Source of the DNA: Bradyrhizobium zhengyangense
Lineage (GTDB): Bacteria; Pseudomonadota; Alphaproteobacteria; Rhizobiales; Xanthobacteraceae
Assembly: GCF_022012435.1 (NCBI RefSeq)
Contig: NZ_JAKLUA010000005.1
Span: 417,739-481,738 of the forward strand
DNA: 64,000 nucleotides
Direction of reading: 5' to 3'
This document shows positions 51,068 to 58,499 of this stretch, in pieces. Below the pieces are notes generated by a model. The model was given only the letters and a program-made list of their open reading frames with translations, searched no databases and was not told the origin of the DNA. The position numbers and the translations under genes are program-made. The first letter of the stretch is position 1. Every line of letters begins with the position of its first letter.

Positions 51068-51991
51068 ATGGCGCACTCTGCGATCGCGCCGCGCATCCTG
51101 TGCATCGGCATTCCCGTGCGCGACCTCACCTTCCGGGTGGAGGCCGTGCCGGAGCGCGGCAGCAAGGCGAACGCGACGCATCTTGCTGAGATCTGCGGCG
51201 GCAACGCGCTCAACGCCGCGATCGCGATGGCGCGGCTCGGCGGCCGCGTCGCGTTTGCGGGGCCGATGGGCGATGCGCTGGAGACGTCGAGCGGCTTCAT
51301 TCTCGAGCGGATGGCTGCCGAGGGGATCGAGACCGGGCACATCGTGCGCATCCCTGGCGCGACCACGCCCGTCTCGGCGATCATCATCGACGCGTCTGGC
51401 GAACGAACGCTGACGATCTACCGCGATCCCGCGCTGTGGAGCGTAAAGCTATCCGATGCCGACGAACTGCTCGCGGGTTGCCAGGCAGTGCTCGTCGAGA
51501 GCCGCTGCGGCGCCTTCTGCATCGATCTCTGCACCGAGGCGCGCCGTCGCGGCATTCCTGTCGTCGTCGGCGTCGATCGCGCGATGGAGCTGACGGACGG
51601 CTTGCTTACGGTCGCCTCACATCTGCTGTTTGCCAGCGAGCAGGCGCAGGAGACCGCCAGCGTCGAAGACGACAGCGAAGCGCTGAGGCGGCTCGCCAAA
51701 CTCACGCCAGCTTTCCTCGCCGCCACCCGCGGCCCGCGTGGCACGATCTGGCTGGACGAGGTCGGCCAGCTGGAGGAGACGCCAGCTTTTCCGGTCGAGG
51801 CAGTGGACACGCTCGGCGCCGGCGATGTCTTCCATGGCGCCTTCACGCTTCGCCTCGCCGAGCGTGGCAGCGTGCGCGAGGCGCTGCGATTCGCCGCGGC
51901 CGCTGCGGCGCTGAAATGCACGCGCCATGGTGGTGGCATGGCCGCACCGCAACGTATTGAAGTTGAAGCGTTTTTGCAGGATAGGCGTTAG
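51068..51991 (+). CDS. PfkB-family carbohydrate/nucleoside kinase
   Basis: 307 residues. The family signatures are CGGNALNAAIAMARLGGRVA (signature 1, substrate lid) and VDTLGAGDVFHGAF (signature 2, anion hole with catalytic Asp). The C-terminal helix AAAAALKCTRHGGG is typical. Members phosphorylate ribose, fructose, 2-keto-3-deoxygluconate, adenosine and others. Which one acts here cannot be read. It follows nudC and the HIT gene in one strand group, so a nucleoside or ribose substrate is a reasonable guess only. Confidence 0.88.
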   Translation: MAHSAIAPRILCIGIPVRDLTFRVEAVPERGSKANATHLAEICGGNALNAAIAMARLGGRVAFAGPMGDALETSSGFILERMAAEGIETGHIVRIPGATTPVSAIIIDASGERTLTIYRDPALWSVKLSDADELLAGCQAVLVESRCGAFCIDLCTEARRRGIPVVVGVDRAMELTDGLLTVASHLLFASEQAQETASVEDDSEALRRLAKLTPAFLAATRGPRGTIWLDEVGQLEETPAFPVEAVDTLGAGDVFHGAFTLRLAERGSVREALRFAAAAAALKCTRHGGGMAAPQRIEVEAFLQDRR

Positions 51992-52027
51992 CCCTATTGC
52001 GGGGACACGCTACGATTATGGACTTGC

Positions 52028-52048
52028 TATAGAAAGATTTTCTCTATA
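52028..52048. promoter_or_regulatory. AsnC/Lrp-like palindrome upstream of the regulator
   Basis: TATAGA (52028-52033) and TCTATA (52043-52048) are exact inverted repeats with a 9-bp AT-rich spacer, giving TATAGA-AAGATTTTC-TCTATA. This is 41 bases upstream of the lrp/asnC-type ATG and resembles the AT-rich imperfect palindromes bound by Lrp-family regulators. Autoregulation is the usual case for this family. Confidence 0.55.
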
Positions 52049-52088
52049 TCAGGGAAATCGGCCCTTAAATTGGAACAAAGTTCTTCAA

Positions 52089-52598
52089 ATGACTGATGTT
52101 GCTGTCCAGATCCCCGAGACCAGCCGCCGGCTCGACGCCATCGATCGAAAGATCCTGATGGTCCTCCAGGAGGACGCCTCACTGTCCGTTGCCGAAATCG
52201 GCGACCGTGTCGGACTGTCCTCGACCCCCTGCTGGAAGCGCATCCAGCGCCTCGAGGCCGACGGCGTGATCCTGAAGCGCGTGGCGCTGGTCGACCAGAA
52301 CAAGATCGGGCTCGGCATCTCCGTATTCGTCTCGGTTGAGAGCTCCGATCATTCCGACGCCTGGCTGAAGAAATTCGCCGAAGCCGTCAGCGCCATGCCC
52401 GAAGTGATGGAATTCTACCGCATGGCCGGTGACGTCGATTACATGCTGCGCGTCGTGGTCGCGGACATGCAGGCCTATGACATCTTCTACAAGAAGCTGA
52501 TCAGCGCCGTGCCGCTCAAGAACGTCACCTCGCGATTCGCGATGGAGAAGATCAAGTCGGTGACGGCGCTGCCGATCCCGGCGGTGGTCGCGGCCTGA
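52089..52598 (+). CDS. Lrp/AsnC-family transcriptional regulator
   Basis: 169 residues from ATG 52089. The N-terminal helix-turn-helix (RRLDAIDRKILMVLQEDASL, then AEIGDRVGLSSTPCWKRIQR with LEADGVI) is followed by the RAM domain, a beta-alpha-beta-beta-alpha-beta ligand fold (FYRMAGDVDYMLRVVVADMQ). The family forms octamers and senses an amino acid. The local target is probably itself and perhaps the kinase gene upstream; a palindrome lies in its leader. There is no amino acid permease next to it. Confidence 0.93.
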   Translation: MTDVAVQIPETSRRLDAIDRKILMVLQEDASLSVAEIGDRVGLSSTPCWKRIQRLEADGVILKRVALVDQNKIGLGISVFVSVESSDHSDAWLKKFAEAVSAMPEVMEFYRMAGDVDYMLRVVVADMQAYDIFYKKLISAVPLKNVTSRFAMEKIKSVTALPIPAVVAA

Positions 52599-52663
52599 CA
52601 CTTAATTCTTATTTTGACGCGTTTTCTTCGCGCGAACCGGTATCCACTTCGCTTGAAAACGCT

Positions 52664-54016
52664 TTAGGCTGGCTGAAACATCGGCAGCGCGACAGTTACC
52701 CGCGTGCCCCCGCTCGGAGCCGCGGCGATATCGATCGTGCCGCCATGCGCCTCGACGAGGCTGCGCGCCACGGCAAGGCCAAGGCCGGCGCCGCCGGTCG
52801 CGCGATTGCGCGACTTTTCCAGCCGGTGGAACGGCTCCAGCACCGCCTGCCGCTGATCGGCCGGAATGCCCGGCCCCTCGTCGTCGATCGACACGACAAT
52901 GGCGCCGTCCTTCAGCGCCGCGCGAACCTGTGCGGCATGACCGTAGGCGAGTGCGTTGTCGATAATGTTGGCGAGGATCCGCCGCAGCGCCAGTCGATCC
53001 CCGAGCACGATCGTATCCCGCGCATGCGCGTCCGTCACCAAATCGACCGGGGCTCCCTGCGCGCGGCGATCGTGCACTTCGGCGGCGATCAGCGCAACGA
53101 ACTCGACCATCTCCTGCGACAGGCCACCGGCGCCGGCCCGCGTCGACAGCAGCGCGTCGTCGAGCAGCCGGATCATGTCGTCGATATCGGCAACCGCCCG
53201 CTGCCGCTCGGCATCATCGGGGATGTGCTCGACGCGCAACCGCAGCCTGGTCGCGAACGTCCTGACATCATGGGCGATGCCGCCAACCAGCGTCATGCGC
53301 GCGCGCAGCATCTCCGCGAGCCGCCCCTGCAAGCGGTTGAACGCGGCAATGACGGCGCGTATTTCGGGCGCGCTGCGGCGCGCATCCGGCAGCGGTGGCG
53401 GATCGGCCGACAGATCGACGCGATCGACGGCGGCGGCGAGTTGCGCCAATGGCCGCGTCTCGCGCTGCATGACCAGCAGCGCCAGCAGGGCCACGATCGA
53501 GCCGAACAGACCCGCGCCGAAACCGACGGGCAGGCCGAGCGGGGTGACCGGCAGGCGGGTATAGGCATCGATGATCAGGAGCTCGCCGCTGTGCAGGCCG
53601 ATCCGGAATTCGATGGCATTGGCCATCAGCCGCGCGATGCGGGGAAACATGCGCGCGACACGGTGGTCGGGTGGCGACACGATCTCGACCGAGCGTCCCG
53701 ACAGGCCGGCGGCATAGGTCTCGCGCAGCTTTTGCTGCTGCTCCGGCGTCTCGCCATCGACCGGTGTAGCCGACGGCATGACCCGCACCATGAATTGTGG
53801 TGAGGACACGGCATCCAGCACGGACTGCCGCGAGGCAATGGCCGTGCGCTCGAGCAGCGAAGCCAGCGCATCGAGGCGTTCGGGCGTCGGCCGGGTCAGC
53901 TCGTTCTCATGAACGGTGGTGCGATAGAAGATCGCCACGACGACGGTGACCACTACGCTAAAGCCGATCAAGCCGATCAGGGCCAGCCGCGCCGCCAGCG
54001 TGACGCGCAGCATCAC
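52664..54016 (-). CDS. Sensor histidine kinase (two-component)
   Basis: 450 residues. Helix 1 (LALIGLIGFSVVVTVVVAIF), a periplasmic loop of about 130 residues, helix 2 (GAGLFGSIVALLALLVM) and a HAMP domain lead to the H-box GGIAHDVRTFATRLRLRVEH with phosphoacceptor His249. The ATPase domain has RRILANIIDNALAYG, VSIDDEGPGIPADQR and GAGLGLAVARSLVEAHGG. The usual HDLRTPLTR H-box is altered to HDVRTFATR. The gene overlaps the response regulator by 4 bases, and the two form one unit. Confidence 0.93.
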   Translation of the reverse strand: MMLRVTLAARLALIGLIGFSVVVTVVVAIFYRTTVHENELTRPTPERLDALASLLERTAIASRQSVLDAVSSPQFMVRVMPSATPVDGETPEQQQKLRETYAAGLSGRSVEIVSPPDHRVARMFPRIARLMANAIEFRIGLHSGELLIIDAYTRLPVTPLGLPVGFGAGLFGSIVALLALLVMQRETRPLAQLAAAVDRVDLSADPPPLPDARRSAPEIRAVIAAFNRLQGRLAEMLRARMTLVGGIAHDVRTFATRLRLRVEHIPDDAERQRAVADIDDMIRLLDDALLSTRAGAGGLSQEMVEFVALIAAEVHDRRAQGAPVDLVTDAHARDTIVLGDRLALRRILANIIDNALAYGHAAQVRAALKDGAIVVSIDDEGPGIPADQRQAVLEPFHRLEKSRNRATGGAGLGLAVARSLVEAHGGTIDIAAAPSGGTRVTVALPMFQPA

Positions 54017-54729
54017 GACACCTGCCTGACGGTCGCGGTGAACAGATAGCCGCCGTTTCGCACCGTCGTGATGAGATTGGAGCCGGGGCTGGCACCGTCG
54101 AGCTTCCTGCGAAGCCGCGAGATCAGCATGTCGACGGTGTGGTCGAACGGCTCGGCCGAACGTCCCCGCGTCCAGTCGAGGATCTGGTCGCGGGTCAGTA
54201 CCCGGCGCGGCCGCTGCACGAAGCAGCCGAGCAGGTCGAATTCGGCGCTGGTCAATTGCAGCGCCTCGGCCTCAATCGCCTCGACGCTGCGCGCATCGAG
54301 ATCAATCACGAAGCGGTCGAACGCAAATCGCCGGACCAGCGGCTTTGCGATGATGCCATTGCTGCGGCGGAGGATGGCTCGGACCCGCGCCAGCAACTCG
54401 CGCGGACCGAACGGCTTTGCGAGATAATCGTCGGCACCCATCTCCAGGCCGACCACGCGATCGATCTCGTCGCTCTTGGCGGTCAGCATCAGGATCGGGA
54501 CGGAATCGTCTGCGCGCAAGCGGCGACAGATCGAAAGCCCGTCCTCGCCCGGCAGCATCAGGTCGAGGATCACGATGTCAGGCCGCAACCGCTGAAGCAT
54601 CGCATCCATCGCCTTGCCGTCGCCGACACAGGCGACCTCGAACCCCTCGCGCCGCATGAAATCGGCGACGAGACGGCTGATCTCGGGATCGTCCTCCACC
54701 ATGAGAATCGTGGCTGGATGCGCATTCAT
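54013..54729 (-). CDS. OmpR-family response regulator
   Basis: 238 residues. The receiver domain has the acidic pair in MVEDDPE, the phosphorylation site Asp56 in VILDLMLPGEDG, and Lys105 in DYLAKPF. The C-terminal winged helix contains LTSAEFDLLGCFVQRPRRVL and DHTVDMLISRLRRKLD. It would be phosphorylated by the kinase whose gene overlaps its 3' end. Tandem GTTACA direct repeats upstream, 10 bp apart, suit an OmpR-type dimer and probably control this gene and the divergent secreted-protein gene. Confidence 0.95.
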   Translation of the reverse strand: MNAHPATILMVEDDPEISRLVADFMRREGFEVACVGDGKAMDAMLQRLRPDIVILDLMLPGEDGLSICRRLRADDSVPILMLTAKSDEIDRVVGLEMGADDYLAKPFGPRELLARVRAILRRSNGIIAKPLVRRFAFDRFVIDLDARSVEAIEAEALQLTSAEFDLLGCFVQRPRRVLTRDQILDWTRGRSAEPFDHTVDMLISRLRRKLDGASPGSNLITTVRNGGYLFTATVRQVS

Positions 54730-54779
54730 CGCCGCATTGTGGATGACATCACGGCTCGCGCAAGGGCGCGGGCAGCGTT

Positions 54780-54795
54780 GTTACATAGTGTTACA
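54780..54795. promoter_or_regulatory. GTTACA direct repeat (response-regulator type site)
   Basis: GTTACA occurs at 54780-54785 and again at 54790-54795, exactly 10 bp apart, one turn of DNA. Paired head-to-tail half-sites at this spacing are what OmpR/PhoB-class regulators bind. The site is 51 bases upstream of the response regulator ATG and 116 bases upstream of the divergent small secreted protein gene, so it could serve both. Confidence 0.6.
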
Positions 54796-54911
54796 CGCGC
54801 CCGACATTGCCATAACAATCGTTTCGTCCCGGCAATGCGGCGCAGACATCGCCCGCTCAGTCTCCCCTGCACGGCTCCCGCTTACGGCAGCCCCACAAGG
54901 AGACGACGAGC

Positions 54912-55133
54912 ATGACCAAGCTCTTCCTCACCACCCTCGTCATCGGCACCCTGTCGGTTGCGGCCGCTGCGGACGCCAATGCCTGGACGCGATCGGCGAC
55001 CGGCACCGGTCCGCGCGGTACCTCCAGCGTCACCGCGACTGGAAGCTGCGCCAATGGAAGCTGCAGCCGCAACGTCACCCGCACCGGCCCCGCCGGCAAC
55101 ACCTACACCCGCACCGGCACGATCTCGCGCTGA
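54912..55133 (+). CDS. Small secreted Thr/Gly-rich protein, 73 aa
   Basis: The signal peptide MTKLFLTTLVIGTLSVAAAA ends DANA, giving a mature peptide of about 50 residues. The mature part is rich in Thr, Gly, Ser and Arg with repeats of T-G-T/x-G-P (TRSATGTGPRGTSSVTATGS, NVTRTGPAGNTYTRTG). Two cysteines in CANGSC could form a small loop. Such short secreted proteins are common in Bradyrhizobium, with unknown function. It is divergent from the two-component genes and may be their target. Confidence 0.7.
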   Translation: MTKLFLTTLVIGTLSVAAAADANAWTRSATGTGPRGTSSVTATGSCANGSCSRNVTRTGPAGNTYTRTGTISR

Positions 55134-55210
55134 GCGAGGCCGGGCCGGGCCGTCGTCGCGCCTGCCCCGCGCGGCGGCGGCTCGCACCCTCGAAAGCCCA
55201 GGAGAACGAC

Positions 55211-55522
55211 ATGTCCACCTACTCTCACCTCATCTCGCCAGCACGCATCGCAATCATATCTGCACTGATGGTCGCAATGGCCACGCCCGGTTTCGCGCAG
55301 ACCCAGGTGCCCGCCGATATGCGGAGCGAGGCAATGTTGTTGCTGCGCGCATGTAGCGCCGACTATGACCGCCTGTGCAGCAGCGTCACGCCGGGTGGCG
55401 GACGCATCCTCGCCTGCCTGAAGTCTCATGCCGACCAGCTCAGCGCCGCTTGCGCGCAAGTGATGCCACGCGCGCAATCGCTGCGAGAGCGCGCGATCAC
55501 CGCGGGCGTCGCCCCGAAATAG
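55211..55522 (+). CDS. Secreted cysteine-rich repeat protein, 103 aa
   Basis: From ATG 55211 with AGGAGAA upstream. A signal peptide (SHLISPARIAIISALMVAMA to PGFAQ) is followed by one Cys-rich GLG1/FGFR-like unit: LLRACSADYDRLCSSVTPGG and ILACLKSHADQLSAAC, four cysteines in the usual spacing. Single-unit members occur in many Rhizobiales; the role is unknown, probably periplasmic and possibly metal-related. It lies 77 bases after the Thr-rich peptide and 9 bases before the desaturase-like gene, so the three may be one transcript. Confidence 0.8.
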   Translation: MSTYSHLISPARIAIISALMVAMATPGFAQTQVPADMRSEAMLLLRACSADYDRLCSSVTPGGGRILACLKSHADQLSAACAQVMPRAQSLRERAITAGVAPK

Positions 55523-55531
55523 GAGGACACG

Positions 55532-56371
55532 ATGAGTACGGCATCACTCCTGCTCGATCCCACGCTCCGTCGCTTGATCCTGGCGACCGCGCTTGGCCTG
55601 ATGCTGCTCGAATACGGCATTGGCCGATTGGCTCACCGCGAGACCCACGATTGGCGCGAAAGCGTTGCGTCATTCGGCGTCGCGCTGGGGCAGAACGTAC
55701 TGCGCGCGGTTGAGGCGGGAATACTCGCCGTGCCGTTCGCCTTCCTCTACAAGCACCGCCTGTTCGACTTCGAGCAATCCGGTCCGCTCGCGCTCGCGGG
55801 ATTGTTCGTCGGCAGCGAGTTTATGTACTATTGGCAGCACCGCGCCTCGCACCGTATCCGCTGGATGTGGGCGACGCATGCGGTGCATCACTCGACCACA
55901 CGGCTGAACCTGACGGCGGCGATTCGACTCGGCTGGACCGGCAACATTTCGGGCAATTTCCTTTTCTTCCTGCCGCTCGCCTGGATTGGATTCCATCCCT
56001 TCGCCATCGTGACGATGCTCGGGATCAACCTGCTCTACCAGTTCTTCATCCACAGCGACTTTGCACCGAAGCTCGGTGCGCTCGAATGGATACTCAACAC
56101 ACCGAGCCATCATCGCGTGCACCACGCCTGCAACGAGGCGTGCCTCGACAAGAACTATGGCGGCATCCTCATCGTCTTCGACCGCCTGTTCGGCACCTTC
56201 GCCGAGCGGCCCACGGACCAGCCGCTCCGCTTCGGCCTCGTCGGCGGTGCGCCCTCCTTCAACCCGATCCGGATCGCGCTCGGCGAATGGATCGCGATGC
56301 TCGCCGATGCCTGGGAGGCGCACGGTGCGGGCGCAAAGCTGCGCGCACTGTTCGGCCCGCCGGGCGGCTAG
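55532..56371 (+). CDS. Sterol desaturase/fatty acid hydroxylase family protein
   Basis: 279 residues, four or five hydrophobic helices. The iron-binding histidine clusters are intact: HRASHRIRWMWATHAVHHS (HxxxH and HxxHH) and NTPSHHRVHHACNEACLDKN (HHxxHH). This superfamily uses a di-iron centre and oxygen to hydroxylate or desaturate lipids, carotenoids or sterols in the membrane. The gene starts 9 bases after the cysteine-rich protein. In Bradyrhizobium the substrate could be a hopanoid-linked or fatty acyl lipid; this is not shown by the sequence. Confidence 0.88.
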   Translation: MSTASLLLDPTLRRLILATALGLMLLEYGIGRLAHRETHDWRESVASFGVALGQNVLRAVEAGILAVPFAFLYKHRLFDFEQSGPLALAGLFVGSEFMYYWQHRASHRIRWMWATHAVHHSTTRLNLTAAIRLGWTGNISGNFLFFLPLAWIGFHPFAIVTMLGINLLYQFFIHSDFAPKLGALEWILNTPSHHRVHHACNEACLDKNYGGILIVFDRLFGTFAERPTDQPLRFGLVGGAPSFNPIRIALGEWIAMLADAWEAHGAGAKLRALFGPPGG

Positions 56372-56490
56372 AACCGCCCACCCACAGTTGAATTTCTGCG
56401 ACCATCGCGCGAGCGGCGGCAATCGTGCAGCGGAACCGACCCTAACCGGGCATTTACCGAGAGTTAGTTTCGTTCGCCTATCTTCGCGCC

Positions 56491-56838
56491 ATGGAGGGGA
56501 GAACGGCGATTCCGTCCCGGCGGTGGCCTGCCTGGGCGAATGCGACTGCATTGCTGCTCGCAGGCTGGATCGCATTGGCCATCCTCACCTTACAGGTTCG
56601 TCCGGGCGCGACGGTCGTCGCGGTTGCGTTTCCACCCTGGTGGAGCACGCAGCAGGTCTTTCAGGCTGCGGGATCGGCGCAAGCGTCGATCGTGAGGGCG
56701 ACCGCCCTTCCCACTCTTCTCGTCGTCCGCCCGGATGACCATGACGGACTGACTCGCCTGCATGATGCCGGCGCATGGTTCGTGATGGACGCGCAAGCGG
56801 TCTCAGCATGTTTTGGTGGATTGCCAGATGGCGGGTAG
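56491..56838 (+). CDS. Hypothetical membrane-anchored protein, 115 aa
   Basis: A short basic N-tail, one hydrophobic segment (WANATALLLAGWIALAILTL) and a periplasmic domain of about 70 residues ending LHDAGAWFVMDAQAVSACFG. It has no recognised domain. Family members I recall occur as single-copy small proteins in Bradyrhizobium. It lies 31 bases before the chemoreceptor gene and the two may be co-transcribed. The ATG at 56491 is preceded by a weak ribosome site. Confidence 0.55.
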   Translation: MEGRTAIPSRRWPAWANATALLLAGWIALAILTLQVRPGATVVAVAFPPWWSTQQVFQAAGSAQASIVRATALPTLLVVRPDDHDGLTRLHDAGAWFVMDAQAVSACFGGLPDGG

Positions 56839-56869
56839 CCATTTGGCACGTAGTCCTGGAGAGGATGAA

Positions 56870-58339
56870 ATGGTTGTCGAGAACGACGGACTGGAATCGC
56901 TGCGGCAAACCACCAGCAAGATTCTCGTCGCGATGCTCTGGCTGCACGTGCCGATCAGCATGACCATAGGGCTTGCGCTCGGCAAGGCCTGGCTCACCCC
57001 TGCAATCTTCATGACGATCTTCGCACTCGCCGCGACCCTGTCCTGGCGCATGTCCGGCAATGGCCTCTCCACCCGCCTCGTGTTCGCGGTTGCTCTCATG
57101 AGCGGCGTGTCGATGTTCACCTGGCAGTTCGAGGGACATCCCTGGCAGATCGACATGCACATGTACTTCTTCGCGGCGCTGGCCTGCACGGTCGCCTATT
57201 GCGACTACCGGCCGATCGTCGCGGCGACGGTCGCGGTCGCGCTGCATCATATCGCGCTGAACTTCCTGCTCCCCGCGGCGATCTATACCGGCGGCTCCGA
57301 TTTCGGTCGCGTCGTGCTGCATGCGGTCATCCTGCTGATCGAGGCCGGTGTTCTGATCGCGCTCGCGCATAAGCTCCAGGAGCTGTTCGAGACGACGGCA
57401 GTGAAGACTGCCGAGGCCCAGACGGCGATGGCGGCCGAAGCGCGCGCCAACAGCGAGCGTCATGAGGTCGAGCAGCGCGCCGAGCAGGACCGAGAGGCGG
57501 CCAAACAGCGGCTTGCGAGCAATTTCGAACGCAGCATCGGCGGTATCGTCGAGGCGGTAGCGATTGCCGCCGGCGAGGTGCAGCAGCTGTCGTCCGCGAT
57601 GAGCAACAACAGCGCCGATACCGCGCGTCAGACTGCGGCCGCGGCTGCGGCCTCGAACCGGGCCTCCGGCAATGTCGAGACGGTGGCCGCCGCGACCGAG
57701 GAGCTCACCGCATCGGTCACCAGCATCACGCAGCAGGTCGCACGCTCCGCCGAGATCGCCGCCCGTGCCGCGGACGAAGCCCGCCGCACCAATCAGGTGG
57801 TCGAAGGCCTTGCCAGCGGCACGCAGAAGATCGGCGAGGTCGTCACGCTGATCCAGAACATCGCAAGCCAGACCAATCTCCTGGCCTTGAACGCCACCAT
57901 CGAGGCTGCCCGCGCCGGTGAGCACGGCAAGGGTTTTGCCGTGGTCGCGAGTGAAGTGAAGGCGCTGGCAAACCAGACCGCCAAGGCCACCGAGGAAATC
58001 TCGGCCCAGGTGCAGACCATCCAGAGCGCCACGGGCGACGCCGTCAACGCCATCCAGGCGATCGGCGCGACCATCGCCGAGATCGACGAAATCTCCGGCC
58101 AGATCTCGACTGCGGTCGATCAGCAGGGTCTCGCAACCCGCGAGATCGCCGGCAGCCTCCAGCAGGCTGCCACCGGCACCCGTGAAGTGAACGACAACAT
58201 CGCCAGCGTCAGCAAGGCGTCCGATGAGGCAGGTACCGCCGCCTCGAAGATGCATCAGGCCGCCGCGGGACTGTCCTCGCAGTCCGACCGTCTCAAGGCC
58301 GAAGTGGATGGCTTCCTGGGATCGCTGCGGACGGCGTAG
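56870..58339 (+). CDS. Methyl-accepting chemotaxis protein with multi-helix membrane sensor
   Basis: 489 residues from ATG 56870, with GGAGAGG upstream. Instead of a periplasmic ligand domain, the first 190 residues form about six hydrophobic helices (ILVAMLWLHVPISMTIGLAL, YFFAALACTVAYCDYRPIVA, VVLHAVILLIEAGVLIALAH). A cytoplasmic coiled coil then carries the conserved hairpin tip region QNIASQTNLLALNATIEAAR with AGEHGKGFAVVASEVKALAN. It would signal through CheA/CheW. The membrane-embedded sensor suggests detection of an energy, lipid or membrane state. A palindromic doublet follows after 17 bases. Confidence 0.93.
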   Translation: MVVENDGLESLRQTTSKILVAMLWLHVPISMTIGLALGKAWLTPAIFMTIFALAATLSWRMSGNGLSTRLVFAVALMSGVSMFTWQFEGHPWQIDMHMYFFAALACTVAYCDYRPIVAATVAVALHHIALNFLLPAAIYTGGSDFGRVVLHAVILLIEAGVLIALAHKLQELFETTAVKTAEAQTAMAAEARANSERHEVEQRAEQDREAAKQRLASNFERSIGGIVEAVAIAAGEVQQLSSAMSNNSADTARQTAAAAAASNRASGNVETVAAATEELTASVTSITQQVARSAEIAARAADEARRTNQVVEGLASGTQKIGEVVTLIQNIASQTNLLALNATIEAARAGEHGKGFAVVASEVKALANQTAKATEEISAQVQTIQSATGDAVNAIQAIGATIAEIDEISGQISTAVDQQGLATREIAGSLQQAATGTREVNDNIASVSKASDEAGTAASKMHQAAAGLSSQSDRLKAEVDGFLGSLRTA

Positions 58340-58356
58340 GGCCCCGCGGGGAAGCT

Positions 58357-58457
58357 GTCATCGCCCGGCTTGACCGGGCGCTCCAGTACGCCGCGGCGTC
58401 TCCGTATCTCACTAGCTTCTCTGGAATACTGGATCACCCGCTTTCGCGGGTGATGAC
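58357..58457. repeat. Palindromic doublet, family B, copy 5
   Basis: 101 bp between the convergent stops of the chemoreceptor and the phosphoglucomutase/phosphomannomutase gene. The left unit is GTCATCGCCCGGCTTGACCG then GGCGCTCCAGTAC, more divergent than the others. The right unit, TACTGGATCACCCGC-TTTC-GCGGGTGATGAC, is identical over its length to that of copy 1. It sits 17 bases after the chemoreceptor stop and 42 before the other gene's stop and could terminate both. Confidence 0.9.
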
Positions 58458-58499
58458 AGCGATGAATGCGGTGGGCGTAAGTGCACCGCGGCAGCCAGA

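Noticed and set aside
56585..58255. 556-codon minus-strand frame over the chemoreceptor
   Set aside because: Mirror of the Ala/Glu-rich coiled coil; Gly/Leu/Asp-rich without recognisable motifs.
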